From JBEGHD01 sp049334165 (lineage in GTDB: Bacteria > Bacteroidota > Bacteroidia > Flavobacteriales_D > Sanyastnellaceae), in NCBI GenBank assembly GCA_049334165.1, contig JBEGHD010000009.1: a stretch of 64,000 bases of DNA, one strand, 5' to 3'. A model generated the notes under the pieces. That model saw only the letters and a program-made list of their open reading frames with translations. It made no database searches and was not told where the DNA came from. Positions 42,839 to 52,324 of this stretch are shown here, one piece after another; the first letter of the stretch is position 1; every line of letters starts with the position of its first letter. The position numbers were made by a program, and so were the translations under genes.

Positions 42839-45800
42839 ATGAAAACCACTACTACAGACTTTAAAAGTCCTGTGCTCTATTTTACAGGCAAATTCCTCAA
42901 ACACACCATGTTGATCGCTTTGCTCCTCTCGGGGTATTTCACTGCTATGGCTTGTGATTGTGACGCACCAGTAACCAATATTGGTATGACTGAATCCTCT
43001 ACATCATTCACCTTTACAGGTACTAAAGCGTATGCAGGAGCTTGCGGCTGTTACGAGTTAACTGTTGAGGTAAAACCCGTGGGAGAAGCCTTCAATGGAT
43101 CCAACTTCTTTAGCAGTAATGACGGATGTATTAATGGTGCCGGAAATCAGGCATTGAATCCGGTAATCATTTCCAAAGATGATTTGTTTGCGCTTTACGG
43201 GGCTTTAGAATTAAAATGGCGAATTCGGACTACCACCAGCGGAGGGAATTGCTACCTGTGGGTTGAGCCTAATATGAACTTTTTTGCCTGCACAGGTTCT
43301 CCTACCGAAAGCATTACTACTTCAGGATCTTCACTTCTTTGTGCAGGAGAGCCTGTTGTTCTGACAGCACCTACAGGAACAAGCTACCAGTGGCTTAAAG
43401 ATGGACAATTCATCTCCGGAGCTAACTCCGCCACTTATGAGCCAAATGAAAGTGGTGATTACAGCGTATCTGTAAACCCTCAGGAATGTCCCACCTCTTC
43501 GGTTACCATTAATCCTAATCCCGTGGTAGCGATAACAGCAGATCAAACTACAATTAGCGCTGGCGAGAGTACAACCTTGACCGCGAGCTTTCAATACGAT
43601 GTAGAATACCTGGTGCCATTGGGAGATTTACTAAATGTTCCCAGCAGCTGTGGAAACGGATCAATGTTAAGCAATGTGAACCAGGGCTTTCAGTGGATGG
43701 ATACGGAATCAGCCACCGCTACAAATGTGAATATTCAATTCTCAGTTGGCGTTGAATGTCACAACGGGCAAACTCATACCACTTCTATTAACGGTAACAC
43801 AGGCCCTTCTTACACTCAAACTCCAACATTCTGTGATTGCTCTTTGCCAACTACTGAGGCAATTGTGAATCTGGATATTGATCCAGCGGATTACAATTCC
43901 GGAGAGCTAAACGATTTAATAATCACGAGTTCCAATACGTCTATGGGCTTTGCGCCCGCTCCATCTTTGGATAACAATTACGCCAAAATCACAGTTACTT
44001 ACGGAGACCCGAACATATCATTTAGCTGGACTCCCGGTGACTTAATTACTAATCCAATTGTAGTGTCTCCGGAAAGCGAGACAACTTACAGCTTGACCGC
44101 TGTTAACGATGTAACCGGCTGCAATACAACAGTTCCAACTACTATAAACGTTGTACCAGGATTTTCTCTCAGCGCTACCGATGTTTCCTGTAGTGGAGCT
44201 GACAATGGTTCTATCACTGTAACTCCTGTCGGCAATTCCGAGAACATTATGTACTCCCTAAATGACGGTGCTTTTGTGTCAACAAATACCTTTGCCGATC
44301 TGGCTCCGGGAACCTATCAAGTCAAAATTCAGGACGGTGATTATACTTCTCCCAACGAATCGATTGAAGTGGGAACAACTCTGGATACTACGCCTCCCAC
44401 TGTGGTTACACAGAATATTAGTGTGAACCTCGATGCTGACGGCAACGCTTCAATAACCGCTGGCCAAATTGACAATGGTTCTTCTGCTGTTTGTGGTATA
44501 CAAACTATTTCAGTTTCACCTGATGCTTTTGCCTGCACAGACCTCGGTGCCAACTCAGTAGAGCTAACGGTTACCGATATTAATGGAAATGTTTCTTCTG
44601 CTTCAGCTACCGTAACAGTTAATGACAACATTGACCCTGTGATTTCCGGAATGCCTGCTGATATTTCCGTGAACAACGATGCGGCAAGTTGTGATGCTGT
44701 TGTTTCATGGACTGCACCAACGGCTTCTGATAATTGTCAAATTACTTCTCTAACTCCAGACTTTAACAGCGGTGATACATTTCCGGTTGGAACAACAACC
44801 GTGACTTACACTGCCGAAGATACTTTTGGAAATTCTGTTTCTGCCTCTTTTAACATCGTAGTTTCAGATGTGTCCGATCCGGTTATTTCGAATTTACCAG
44901 CTGATGTGGCTGTTAACAACGATACTGAAAGCTGTGACGCCATTGTTTCTTGGACAGCACCTACTGCTTCCGACAACTGCGAACTTGCTTCGTTGACTTC
45001 AAACTTCGAAAGCGGAGCTGCTTTCCCTGTAGGAACAACAACAGTGACTTACACTGCTGAAGACATTTATGGAAATACAGCAACGGCTGCTTTTGATGTT
45101 GTGGTCTCAGATGCTTCTGATCCAATCATCTCTGAAATGCCAGCTGATTTGGCTGTAAATAACGATACTGAAAGTTGTGACGCCATTGTCTCATGGACCG
45201 CACCGACTGCTTCTGACAACTGCGAACTTGCTTCTTTGACTTCAAACTTCGAAAGCGGAGCTGCTTTCCCGGTTGGAACAACAACTGTGACTTACACTGC
45301 TGAAGACATTTATGGAAATACGGCAACAGCTTCTTTTGACGTAGTGGTCTCAGATGTTTCTGATCCAATCATCTCTGAAATGCCAGCTGATGTGGCTGTA
45401 AACAACGATGCTGAAAGTTGTGATGCGATTGTCTCTTGGACAGCACCGACTGCTTCTGACAACTGTGAAGTTGCTTCGTTGACTTCAGACTTTGAAAGCG
45501 GAGCTGCTTTCCCGGTTGGAACAACTACCGTGACTTACACTGCTGAAGACATTTATGGAAATACAGCAACAGCTTCTTTTGATATTGTGGTATCAGATGT
45601 TTCTGCTCCTGTGATAGCCGGTATGCCTGCTAATATGGCTGTAAACAACGATACTGAAAGCTGTGACGCGATTGTCTCGTGGACAGCACCGACTGCTTCT
45701 GACAACTGCGAACTTGCTTCGTTGACTTCAAACTTCGAAAGCGGAGCTGCTTTCCCCGTTGGAACAACAACTGTGACTTACACTGCTGAAGACATTTATG

Positions 45801-47317
45801 GAAATACGGCAACAGCTTCTTTTGACGTAGTGGTTTCAGATGCTACTGATCCAATCATCTCTGAAATGCCAGCTGATGTGGCTGTAAACAACGATACTGA
45901 AAGCTGTGACGCCATTGTCTCATGGACCGCACCGACTGCCTCTGACAACTGCGAACTTGCTTCGTTGACTTCAAACTTCGAAAGCGGAGCTGCTTTCCCC
46001 GTTGGAACAACTACCGTGACTTACACTGCTGAAGACATTCATGGAAATACGGCAACAGCTTCTTTTGATGTTGTGGTTTCAGATGCTACTGATCCTGTTA
46101 TCTCCGAAGTGCCGGCTCTGATTTCTGTAAACAACGATGCCGAGAGTTGTGAAGCCATTGTTACATGGACAGCACCGACTGCTTCCGATAACTGCGAAGT
46201 TGCTTCATTGACTTCAGATTTCGAAAGCGGAACTGCTTTCCCGGTTGGAACGACTACAGTGACTTATACTGCTGAGGACATTCATGGAAATACGGCTACA
46301 GCTTCTTTTGATGTTGTGGTTTCAGATGCTACTGATCCGGTTATCTCCGAAGTGCCGGCTCTGATTTCTGTAAACAATGATGCTGAGAGTTGCGAAGCCA
46401 TTGTTTCATGGACAGCACCGACTGCTTCCGATAACTGCGAACTTGCTTCGTTGACTTCAGATTTCGAGAGTGGAACTGCCTTTCCGGTTGGAACGACTAC
46501 AGTGACTTACACTGCTGAGGACATTCATGGAAATACGGCTACAGCTTCTTTTGATGTTATCGTTCAAGACAATGAAGCCCCTGTGTTCGCTGACTGTCCT
46601 GTTGATACCATTATTTGCTCAGGAGCTTTCTCTTTTGAAAATCCGGTTGCAACTGACAACTGTGAAGTAGAAGTAACACAATCAGAAGGTCCGCTTTCGG
46701 GTGATGTTCTGACTGAAGGTTTTTACACCATCACTTTCACTGCAACAGATCTTTCAAACAATGTTGCCACTTGCTCTTTTGAAGTAGAGGTAATGCCACT
46801 CCCTGAAGTAGCTTTAACCGACACAACCGTTTGCATCAATCACACACTGGAACTCGATGGTGGATCTGGATTTGCGACTTACCTATGGGAAGTGCAACCA
46901 GCAGATTTAATGTTCGAAACTCAGACTATCAACCTCGAAGGAAGTGAAATGGGTTCAGGCACTCATACTGTTTCGCTTACTGTTTCTGACGAGAACGGAT
47001 GCGTGAACTCTGCAAGTATGGACGTGATTGTGGACCCGTGCACGGGAGTGGACGAACTGGACCAACTTCATTCAGTAAAAGTTTATCCAAACCCCGCACG
47101 CGACAATTTCAATATTGATATAAATTCTTCCTCCTCTAAAGTTGCTCAACTTTTGTTAATGGATTCCAATGGAAGAATGGTAATTGATCAGAAAGTGAAT
47201 TTGTCAGCAGGAGATAACACACACAACCTGAATATTGCCGATTTGAAAAGAGGAGTTTACTACCTCAGAGTAATTACAGGAAATGATGTGATCAACAAAA
47301 AGATCATTTCTCAATAG
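42839..47317 (+). CDS. HYR-repeat T9SS surface protein
   Basis: A 1492-residue secreted protein. It has a long N-terminal signal region (HTMLIALLLSGYFTAMA), an approximately 100-residue Cys-containing N-domain, an Ig-like domain (about 155-210), a SprB-repeat-like domain (about 440-510: SCSGADNGSITV, APGTYQVKIQDG) and then eight HYR domains of exactly 81 residues (599-1246, e.g. SWTAPTASDNC, FPVGTTTVTYTAED). A ninth divergent HYR (1247 on), a PKD-like segment and a type A sorting domain (VKVYPNPARDNFNI, NIADLKRGVYYLRV) follow. HYR domains are beta-sandwich adhesion modules. It is likely a long surface adhesin. A strong terminator follows. Confidence 0.9.
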   Translation: MKTTTTDFKSPVLYFTGKFLKHTMLIALLLSGYFTAMACDCDAPVTNIGMTESSTSFTFTGTKAYAGACGCYELTVEVKPVGEAFNGSNFFSSNDGCINGAGNQALNPVIISKDDLFALYGALELKWRIRTTTSGGNCYLWVEPNMNFFACTGSPTESITTSGSSLLCAGEPVVLTAPTGTSYQWLKDGQFISGANSATYEPNESGDYSVSVNPQECPTSSVTINPNPVVAITADQTTISAGESTTLTASFQYDVEYLVPLGDLLNVPSSCGNGSMLSNVNQGFQWMDTESATATNVNIQFSVGVECHNGQTHTTSINGNTGPSYTQTPTFCDCSLPTTEAIVNLDIDPADYNSGELNDLIITSSNTSMGFAPAPSLDNNYAKITVTYGDPNISFSWTPGDLITNPIVVSPESETTYSLTAVNDVTGCNTTVPTTINVVPGFSLSATDVSCSGADNGSITVTPVGNSENIMYSLNDGAFVSTNTFADLAPGTYQVKIQDGDYTSPNESIEVGTTLDTTPPTVVTQNISVNLDADGNASITAGQIDNGSSAVCGIQTISVSPDAFACTDLGANSVELTVTDINGNVSSASATVTVNDNIDPVISGMPADISVNNDAASCDAVVSWTAPTASDNCQITSLTPDFNSGDTFPVGTTTVTYTAEDTFGNSVSASFNIVVSDVSDPVISNLPADVAVNNDTESCDAIVSWTAPTASDNCELASLTSNFESGAAFPVGTTTVTYTAEDIYGNTATAAFDVVVSDASDPIISEMPADLAVNNDTESCDAIVSWTAPTASDNCELASLTSNFESGAAFPVGTTTVTYTAEDIYGNTATASFDVVVSDVSDPIISEMPADVAVNNDAESCDAIVSWTAPTASDNCEVASLTSDFESGAAFPVGTTTVTYTAEDIYGNTATASFDIVVSDVSAPVIAGMPANMAVNNDTESCDAIVSWTAPTASDNCELASLTSNFESGAAFPVGTTTVTYTAEDIYGNTATASFDVVVSDATDPIISEMPADVAVNNDTESCDAIVSWTAPTASDNCELASLTSNFESGAAFPVGTTTVTYTAEDIHGNTATASFDVVVSDATDPVISEVPALISVNNDAESCEAIVTWTAPTASDNCEVASLTSDFESGTAFPVGTTTVTYTAEDIHGNTATASFDVVVSDATDPVISEVPALISVNNDAESCEAIVSWTAPTASDNCELASLTSDFESGTAFPVGTTTVTYTAEDIHGNTATASFDVIVQDNEAPVFADCPVDTIICSGAFSFENPVATDNCEVEVTQSEGPLSGDVLTEGFYTITFTATDLSNNVATCSFEVEVMPLPEVALTDTTVCINHTLELDGGSGFATYLWEVQPADLMFETQTINLEGSEMGSGTHTVSLTVSDENGCVNSASMDVIVDPCTGVDELDQLHSVKVYPNPARDNFNIDINSSSSKVAQLLLMDSNGRMVIDQKVNLSAGDNTHNLNIADLKRGVYYLRVITGNDVINKKIISQ
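44633..46576 (+). repeat. Eight in-frame 243-bp tandem repeats (HYR domains)
   Basis: Eight units of exactly 243 bp with no indel (44633 + 8 x 243 = 46577, where the divergent ninth domain begins). Units 2-6 are close to identical; unit 1 is most divergent, and units 7 and 8 share PALISVNNDAESCEA. Period and phase follow the 81-residue domain. Confidence 0.95.
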
Positions 47318-47336
47318 AGTTTTCTCATTTCTAAAC

Positions 47337-47372
47337 AAAAAGCCCCTGTGACTAGCGTTGCAGGGGCTTTTT
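47337..47372 (+). terminator. Rho-independent terminator after HYR-repeat gene
   Basis: AAAAAGCCCCTG (47337-47348) pairs with CAGGGGCTTTTT (47361-47372) around a 12-base loop, followed by more T-rich sequence. It is the clearest terminator in the window and can work in both directions. Confidence 0.92.
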
Positions 47373-47567
47373 CTTATTCGTACATGTTCTTCAGGAGCTG
47401 GTCAAAATTTGCGATCAGCTTGACTCAAAAGTTTTGGAATCCTCAGACCACTACTTTCAGTTTTGCAATCTGCATAATAAACTTAGTCAACCTGCCCACT
47501 CTCCCCTTCTCAACTGACTCAAATCATGTTTTGACCATCGCTTCCTGTATAAATTCGCAGTCTGAAG

Positions 47568-50033
47568 ATGGAAGCTGTAGCGCAAAAAACAAAAGAAAAG
47601 GTCACCTGCTACCACTGCGGAGATGACTGCCTGTCGGAGCACATCGTGGCTGACGAGAAGAATTTCTGTTGCCACGGGTGCAAAACCGTTTACGAGATCC
47701 TGTCGCAAAACGAGATGTGCGACTACTACACGCTCGAGAACACTCCGGGGATCAGTCCCAAAGCTAGAACCCAAAGCAAATTCGACTACCTGGAGCACGA
47801 GTCGATTATCGATCAACTGATCGACTACCGCGATGACAACATCAGTAAGGTTCAGTTTTACCTGCCGCAGATACACTGTAGCTCCTGCCTGTGGCTGCTT
47901 GAGAATCTTTACAAACTCAATCCATCGGTTCGCCAAAGCCGTGTGAACTTTCTCAAAAAAGAAGTTTACCTGACCTTCGACCACAACGAGCTTTCGCTTC
48001 GCAAACTCGTGGAGCTGTTGGCTAGCCTCGGTTATGAGCCGAGCATCACACTCGATCAACTTAAAGAACAACGCAAAAAACCCATTAGCAGAAGGTTGAT
48101 CTACCAGGTGGGACTTGCCGGTTTCGCTTTTGGGAATATCATGCTGCTGAGCCTTCCGGAATACTTCGGACTGGACATGGCGAGCTACGACCAGTTCGCC
48201 TCATGGTTTGGGTGGCTGAATCTTGGATTGGCTACTCCAGTTGCGCTCTACAGCGGACAAGACTACTTCAAATCCGCCTGGCGAAGCCTCAATCAAAAAC
48301 GACTCAATATCGATGTGCCGATTGCTCTCGGAGTACTGGTTCTTTATTTGCGAAGCACTTACGAAGTCGTTTCCGAAACCGGACCCGGCTACTTCGACTC
48401 GCTTTGTGGCTTGCTGTTTTTCCTATTGCTCGGCCGCATTTTCCAGGAAAAAGTTTATCACCAATTATCCTTCGAAAGAGACTACCGCTCTTACTTTCCA
48501 ATTTCGATAACTCGTGTGATTGCCGGAAATGAAGAAAGTATTCCAGTGAGTGAAATCAAACAGGGAGACCACATCGTTATCCGCAACGGAGAGCTCATTC
48601 CCGTTGATGCTTACCTGATCAAAGGAAAGGCAAACATCGACAACAGCTTTGCCACTGGAGAATCGGATCCGATTGAGAAAGAAATGGGAAGTAAAATCTA
48701 TGCCGGAGGTCGTCAGGAAGGCGAGGCAATTACACTGGAAGTGATTCGTCCGCTTTCTCAAAGCAAGCTCACCAGGCTGTGGAGCGATCACGCTGAAAAC
48801 ACCGGTAAGAACGAACAGGCTACCTTCTCACACATCACTGATAAGATCAGCTACTGGTTTACGCCAATTATTTTGATCGTGGCTTTGGTTTCCGGAGCTT
48901 TTCATTTGAATGAAGGTCTTGGTCATGCGCTCGAAGTGCTGTCCGCAGTTTTGATTGTAGCCTGCCCCTGTGCATTGGCACTGGCTGCTCCCTTCACTTT
49001 TGGCCATGCCACTCGCTGGTTGGGCAAGAAAGACTGCTACTTGCGAGAGGCCGGAGTGATCGAAAAGATGGCCGAGATCGATCACCTTGTTTTTGATAAA
49101 ACAGGAACATTGACCTACAGCCAAAACAGAAAAGTGACCTATGAAGGTGAAAAATTAAGCTCGAGCCACGAGCAAGCTTTCAAAACGCTTCTTTCGCAAA
49201 GCAATCACCCGCTGAGTAGAATTATCTCAGCACATTTGCCCGACTACCGAAAATCTCAAATCGAGGCTTTTGTGGAAGTCCCCGGCAAAGGACTCGAAGC
49301 AAAAATTGAAGGTAGCCTCTACCAACTCGGCTCCCCAAAATGGCTGAATTACAAGGTGGAAAATAAAAGCGACACTGCAGTGGTAATTGCAGTTAACGGC
49401 AAGTCACTTGGGCATTTCGTGGTAAAAAACCAGTACAGAAAAGGTCTTGTTGGATTACTCGATCGGTTGAAACAAAACTTCAATCTTTCTCTGGTCTCTG
49501 GCGACAATTCCGGTCAAAAAGGTACGCTGAAAGAGATGTTCCCTGCCGGAAGTCAGTTGCTGTTCGAGCAATCTCCAACCGACAAGCTGGACTTCATCAA
49601 ATCGCTCCAAAAGAATGGCGAAAAAACGATGATGATTGGTGATGGCCTCAACGATGCCGGAGCGCTGAAACAGAGCGATGTGGGTGTTTCGATTGCAGAA
49701 AATGTGAATGCATTTTCTCCTGCTTGCGACATCATTCTAGGAGCCGACCGGTTCGACAACCTCGACAGGATCATGACTTTTGCCAGAGACTGCAAAAAGA
49801 TTGTGATCATCAGCTTCATCATCTCGTTTCTCTACAATGCAGTGGGACTCACTTTCGCAGTTCAGGGATTGCTAAGCCCGGTTTTCGCGGCCATTCTGAT
49901 GCCGATCAGTTCGATTAGCGTTGTCGGTTTTGTGAGCCTCGCTGTGTGGATCATCGCTGGCAAAACCCAGGAACCAGCGCTAGATGAAATGACTGCAACC
50001 AGAGAGCAGCAAGTTGCACTGGATAAAGTTTAG
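47568..50033 (+). CDS. ccoI: Copper-transporting P1B-type ATPase (CcoI/FixI-like)
   Basis: An 821-residue P-type ATPase. It has the Cys-rich N-terminal metal-binding region (CYHCGDDC, NFCCHGC) and an HMA-like domain with C104-SS-C107 (QIHCSSC), typical of CcoI/FixI-type copper exporters that supply cbb3 oxidase. The membrane CPC motif is C466-P-C468, the TGES loop is intact, D510 is the phosphorylated Asp (FDKTGTLT), and GDGLNDAGAL is present. It exports copper(I) across the inner membrane at the cost of ATP. The usual ccoNOPGS genes are not in the window, so the symbol is a family guess. It starts 250 bp after the HYR gene, beyond a terminator. Confidence 0.88.
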   Translation: MEAVAQKTKEKVTCYHCGDDCLSEHIVADEKNFCCHGCKTVYEILSQNEMCDYYTLENTPGISPKARTQSKFDYLEHESIIDQLIDYRDDNISKVQFYLPQIHCSSCLWLLENLYKLNPSVRQSRVNFLKKEVYLTFDHNELSLRKLVELLASLGYEPSITLDQLKEQRKKPISRRLIYQVGLAGFAFGNIMLLSLPEYFGLDMASYDQFASWFGWLNLGLATPVALYSGQDYFKSAWRSLNQKRLNIDVPIALGVLVLYLRSTYEVVSETGPGYFDSLCGLLFFLLLGRIFQEKVYHQLSFERDYRSYFPISITRVIAGNEESIPVSEIKQGDHIVIRNGELIPVDAYLIKGKANIDNSFATGESDPIEKEMGSKIYAGGRQEGEAITLEVIRPLSQSKLTRLWSDHAENTGKNEQATFSHITDKISYWFTPIILIVALVSGAFHLNEGLGHALEVLSAVLIVACPCALALAAPFTFGHATRWLGKKDCYLREAGVIEKMAEIDHLVFDKTGTLTYSQNRKVTYEGEKLSSSHEQAFKTLLSQSNHPLSRIISAHLPDYRKSQIEAFVEVPGKGLEAKIEGSLYQLGSPKWLNYKVENKSDTAVVIAVNGKSLGHFVVKNQYRKGLVGLLDRLKQNFNLSLVSGDNSGQKGTLKEMFPAGSQLLFEQSPTDKLDFIKSLQKNGEKTMMIGDGLNDAGALKQSDVGVSIAENVNAFSPACDIILGADRFDNLDRIMTFARDCKKIVIISFIISFLYNAVGLTFAVQGLLSPVFAAILMPISSISVVGFVSLAVWIIAGKTQEPALDEMTATREQQVALDKV

Positions 50034-50309
50034 ACTCTGCCGCCAGAAACTGTAGTAACATCGATACTTAGGGGTTCTCATTAAGCAGATTAAGATTGCC
50101 TGAATGTTTCGGATTCTGCTGAATCATTTTTTCAGTGTTTCTCGCAGAGCTCACAGAGGTAAAGCACAGAGAACGCGGAGCTCCGTGAGAAATGGAGTTT
50201 GAGTTTTGAGAGGGTTCTGTTGATTGAGTACTTCCTCAATTACCTGAGTTACCTGAGTTACCTGAGTTACCTAAATTTACTCAATTACCCAATTACCCAA
50301 TTACCAACC
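50034..50309. other. 276-bp noncoding region with degenerate microrepeats
   Basis: At 50239-50267 the 9-base unit CTGAGTTAC is repeated three times (after a related TCAATTAC), followed by three ACCCAATT-type units to about 50303. Upstream, 50140-50185 holds CACAGAGGTAAAGCACAGAGA, a phrase of the kind found in dispersed intergenic repeats. No gene or terminator is clear. Confidence 0.6.
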
Positions 50310-52046
50310 TCACCAAACAAACTCCGACTCGTACCTACTCTCATTGCCGCAGGCATCACGGATGAGGAGTTCGAAGGTATGCTCTCCCCTGTCGAGTCTC
50401 GCCTCGTCAAAAGTGTAGGTGATTCGCGCTCGTTTGGCATCAAAATCCATCAAAATCCATTTGCCATCTATTCTCCCTTCGATGTGATCAACACCGCTGA
50501 GGTCGTCAGTGACAATGAATGAAAAATCGCGGTAGCTGCGCATGTTTTTGCGAAAGTCGACCGAGCGAATTCGAGGCTTTTCTACATCTACCGTCACCGC
50601 AAAACTACCGAACTCATCTACCTCCGTTTCCATCCAGCCGTCTTTGAGCGTTCCTCCTCTCGAGTAGAGTCTACCGTTTCTTTCATCTATCTTCACCACG
50701 GTCAGGTTATCGGCCAGTCCCTGTGGAACGTTGTCAACTTTCAGCTTCAAGGTGTATGGCTCAGTGAGTGGAACACCCTCGTCACCCATTTTGTAGGTTG
50801 GTGTTAACATTCCTGGAATTGTATCGCCAGAAGAGTAGCAAAACTCGAGGTCTTCATAAAGACTGTAGCCGGGCAAGAACATGCTGCAACTTCCGGTCAC
50901 CAGGTGGTTTTCTTCATCGAATTCAAAAGTTTTGTAGAAGTCACTTCTTTCAATTGCACGCTTTGGCTTACTGGCTTCATCGCGCTCCACACCGCGAATG
51001 GTAAAGGACAATGCAGAGCGATTACCTGCTGTGTCGTAGACTTCGTACAGCGCTTCTTTTTCTTCACCGGGCTCCAGTTCGATGTGGCCCATGTTTTCAA
51101 CATGCTTGTAAATGTTTAGGTGATTGTTCGGCAAAACATGCGAGCGCTGAAAACGCCTTCCTTCACTCACGTATTCGGAGTAAACATGATGAGCATTGAA
51201 ATACTTTCGAAGTGAAAAATCCAATTTCTCAATTCGTTGCTCGTAAACCTTGAGGTCTCCAACAGTGAGCCGAATAATATGGACACCACAGCGATTGGAT
51301 TGTCCGTTGAGGCGATCGATCGTGTTGATAGCAAATCCCACTTTCCCGGAAATTTCGATTGGAGCATTTCTCGAAAGATTGCAATCCGGCCCCTGGCTTC
51401 TTGCCACATTAAACTTTTGTTCCTCGAAGTGTCCATTCACCTGACTGAAGTCATCGATGGGCAACGCCATGATATCGTAGATGTAAGGCGGAATGTTATC
51501 CTTAATGTCGAAACCAAAAAGAAGCGGATCGATTGGCCGCTCAGAGTCGGTCTCTCGAATTTCAAAGTGGACATGAGGACCACCAGAGGAACCTGAATTT
51601 CCCGAAAGACCAATCACTTCACCCTTTTCGACTTTCAGCTTGTCTCCTCCAGGTTGAAGATCCACAGCAAAAGATTCTAGCTCATATTGCGCCTGGCGAG
51701 TAAATTTGGTAATCGCATCGTTGAATTCCGACAGGTGAGCGTAAACCGAAGTGCGGCCATCGGGATGATCGATGTAGATGGCCTTTCCATAACCGTAGGG
51801 TGAAACTTTAATTCTCGACACCACTCCTTCTTCTATAGCCTTCACTTCAAAACCTTCAACTCCCTGTGTTTTTATATCGATACCGGTGTGAAAATGATTT
51901 CTGCGAAGCTCTCCAAAATTCCCCGATAGGTAGAGCGGAATGTCCAACGGTGGACGATAATTCGCATCCTCATACTGCCCAAAGGATGTCACGGCCAGCG
52001 ACATTAGAAAAACGATCAGGAAAACGCTTCGCATCGGTTTTTTCAT
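50310..52046 (-). CDS. M23 family metallopeptidase (LytM/lysostaphin-type)
   Basis: A 578-residue exported protein: signal peptide (VFLIVFLMSLAVTSFGQ), then an M23 endopeptidase domain with zinc ligands in RRNHFHTGIDI and GPHVHFEI (HxxxD and HxH motifs) interrupted by a longer loop (YELESFAVDLQPGGDK). The C-terminal 380 residues are beta-rich Ig-like repeats of unknown use. Such enzymes cut peptidoglycan cross-links and act in the periplasm or outer membrane. ATG 52046, preceded by GGAA, is chosen over upstream frames. It is divergent from the coiled-coil/zapA/rny unit. Confidence 0.88.
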   Translation of the reverse strand: MKKPMRSVFLIVFLMSLAVTSFGQYEDANYRPPLDIPLYLSGNFGELRRNHFHTGIDIKTQGVEGFEVKAIEEGVVSRIKVSPYGYGKAIYIDHPDGRTSVYAHLSEFNDAITKFTRQAQYELESFAVDLQPGGDKLKVEKGEVIGLSGNSGSSGGPHVHFEIRETDSERPIDPLLFGFDIKDNIPPYIYDIMALPIDDFSQVNGHFEEQKFNVARSQGPDCNLSRNAPIEISGKVGFAINTIDRLNGQSNRCGVHIIRLTVGDLKVYEQRIEKLDFSLRKYFNAHHVYSEYVSEGRRFQRSHVLPNNHLNIYKHVENMGHIELEPGEEKEALYEVYDTAGNRSALSFTIRGVERDEASKPKRAIERSDFYKTFEFDEENHLVTGSCSMFLPGYSLYEDLEFCYSSGDTIPGMLTPTYKMGDEGVPLTEPYTLKLKVDNVPQGLADNLTVVKIDERNGRLYSRGGTLKDGWMETEVDEFGSFAVTVDVEKPRIRSVDFRKNMRSYRDFSFIVTDDLSGVDHIEGRIDGKWILMDFDAKRARITYTFDEARLDRGEHTFELLIRDACGNESRYESEFVW

Positions 52047-52122
52047 TTCCAGAGTTAGGTTTGAATAATGTGCAAAAATGTTCAAAAGTTGTGCCCGATC
52101 GAAAGAAAACTCCAGAATTTGT

Positions 52123-52163
52123 GAACGTTCTAATGTCACTTTAGCATGTTTGAAAGAACGTTC
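52123..52163. promoter_or_regulatory. Two GAACGTTC palindromes 33 bp apart in a divergent intergenic region
   Basis: GAACGTTC occurs at 52123-52130 and 52156-52163, both perfect 8-bp palindromes with start-to-start 33 bp, near three helical turns, between the M23 gene and the zapA unit. It could be the site of a regulator that acts on one or both promoters. Confidence 0.4.
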
Positions 52164-52258
52164 ATGAAAATCCTATTTCTTCATCGCCTTCCAACGCGCC
52201 ACTTACATCCGCCAAAACACTCATCCACAGTAAGCATTTCATAATTACATAAATCAGG

Positions 52259-52290
52259 TTTGTTAAATGCACTACCGAGTATTACATTTG
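52259..52290 (+). promoter_or_regulatory. Bacteroidota sigma-70 promoter for the coiled-coil/zapA/rny genes
   Basis: TTTG (52259-52262), 20 bp, then TACATTTG (52283-52290) match the Bacteroidota consensus TTTG-N19-21-TAnnTTTG exactly. The start codon at 52325 is 35 bp downstream, giving a leader of about 25-30 nt. Confidence 0.75.
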
Positions 52291-52324
52291 CTTTGGATTT
52301 AATTTAGATCAGTAGAGACAAAAA

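Noticed and set aside
44633..46576. Possible CRISPR array
   Set aside because: The units are 243 bp, in frame, adjacent without spacers and encode HYR domains.
47487..48071. 194-residue frame opposite the copper ATPase N-terminus
   Set aside because: It overlaps the Cys-rich and HMA region of a well-supported gene and has no family match by eye.
50239..50303. Possible CRISPR or attachment-site array
   Set aside because: The units are 8-9 bases with no spacers; it is a simple microrepeat.
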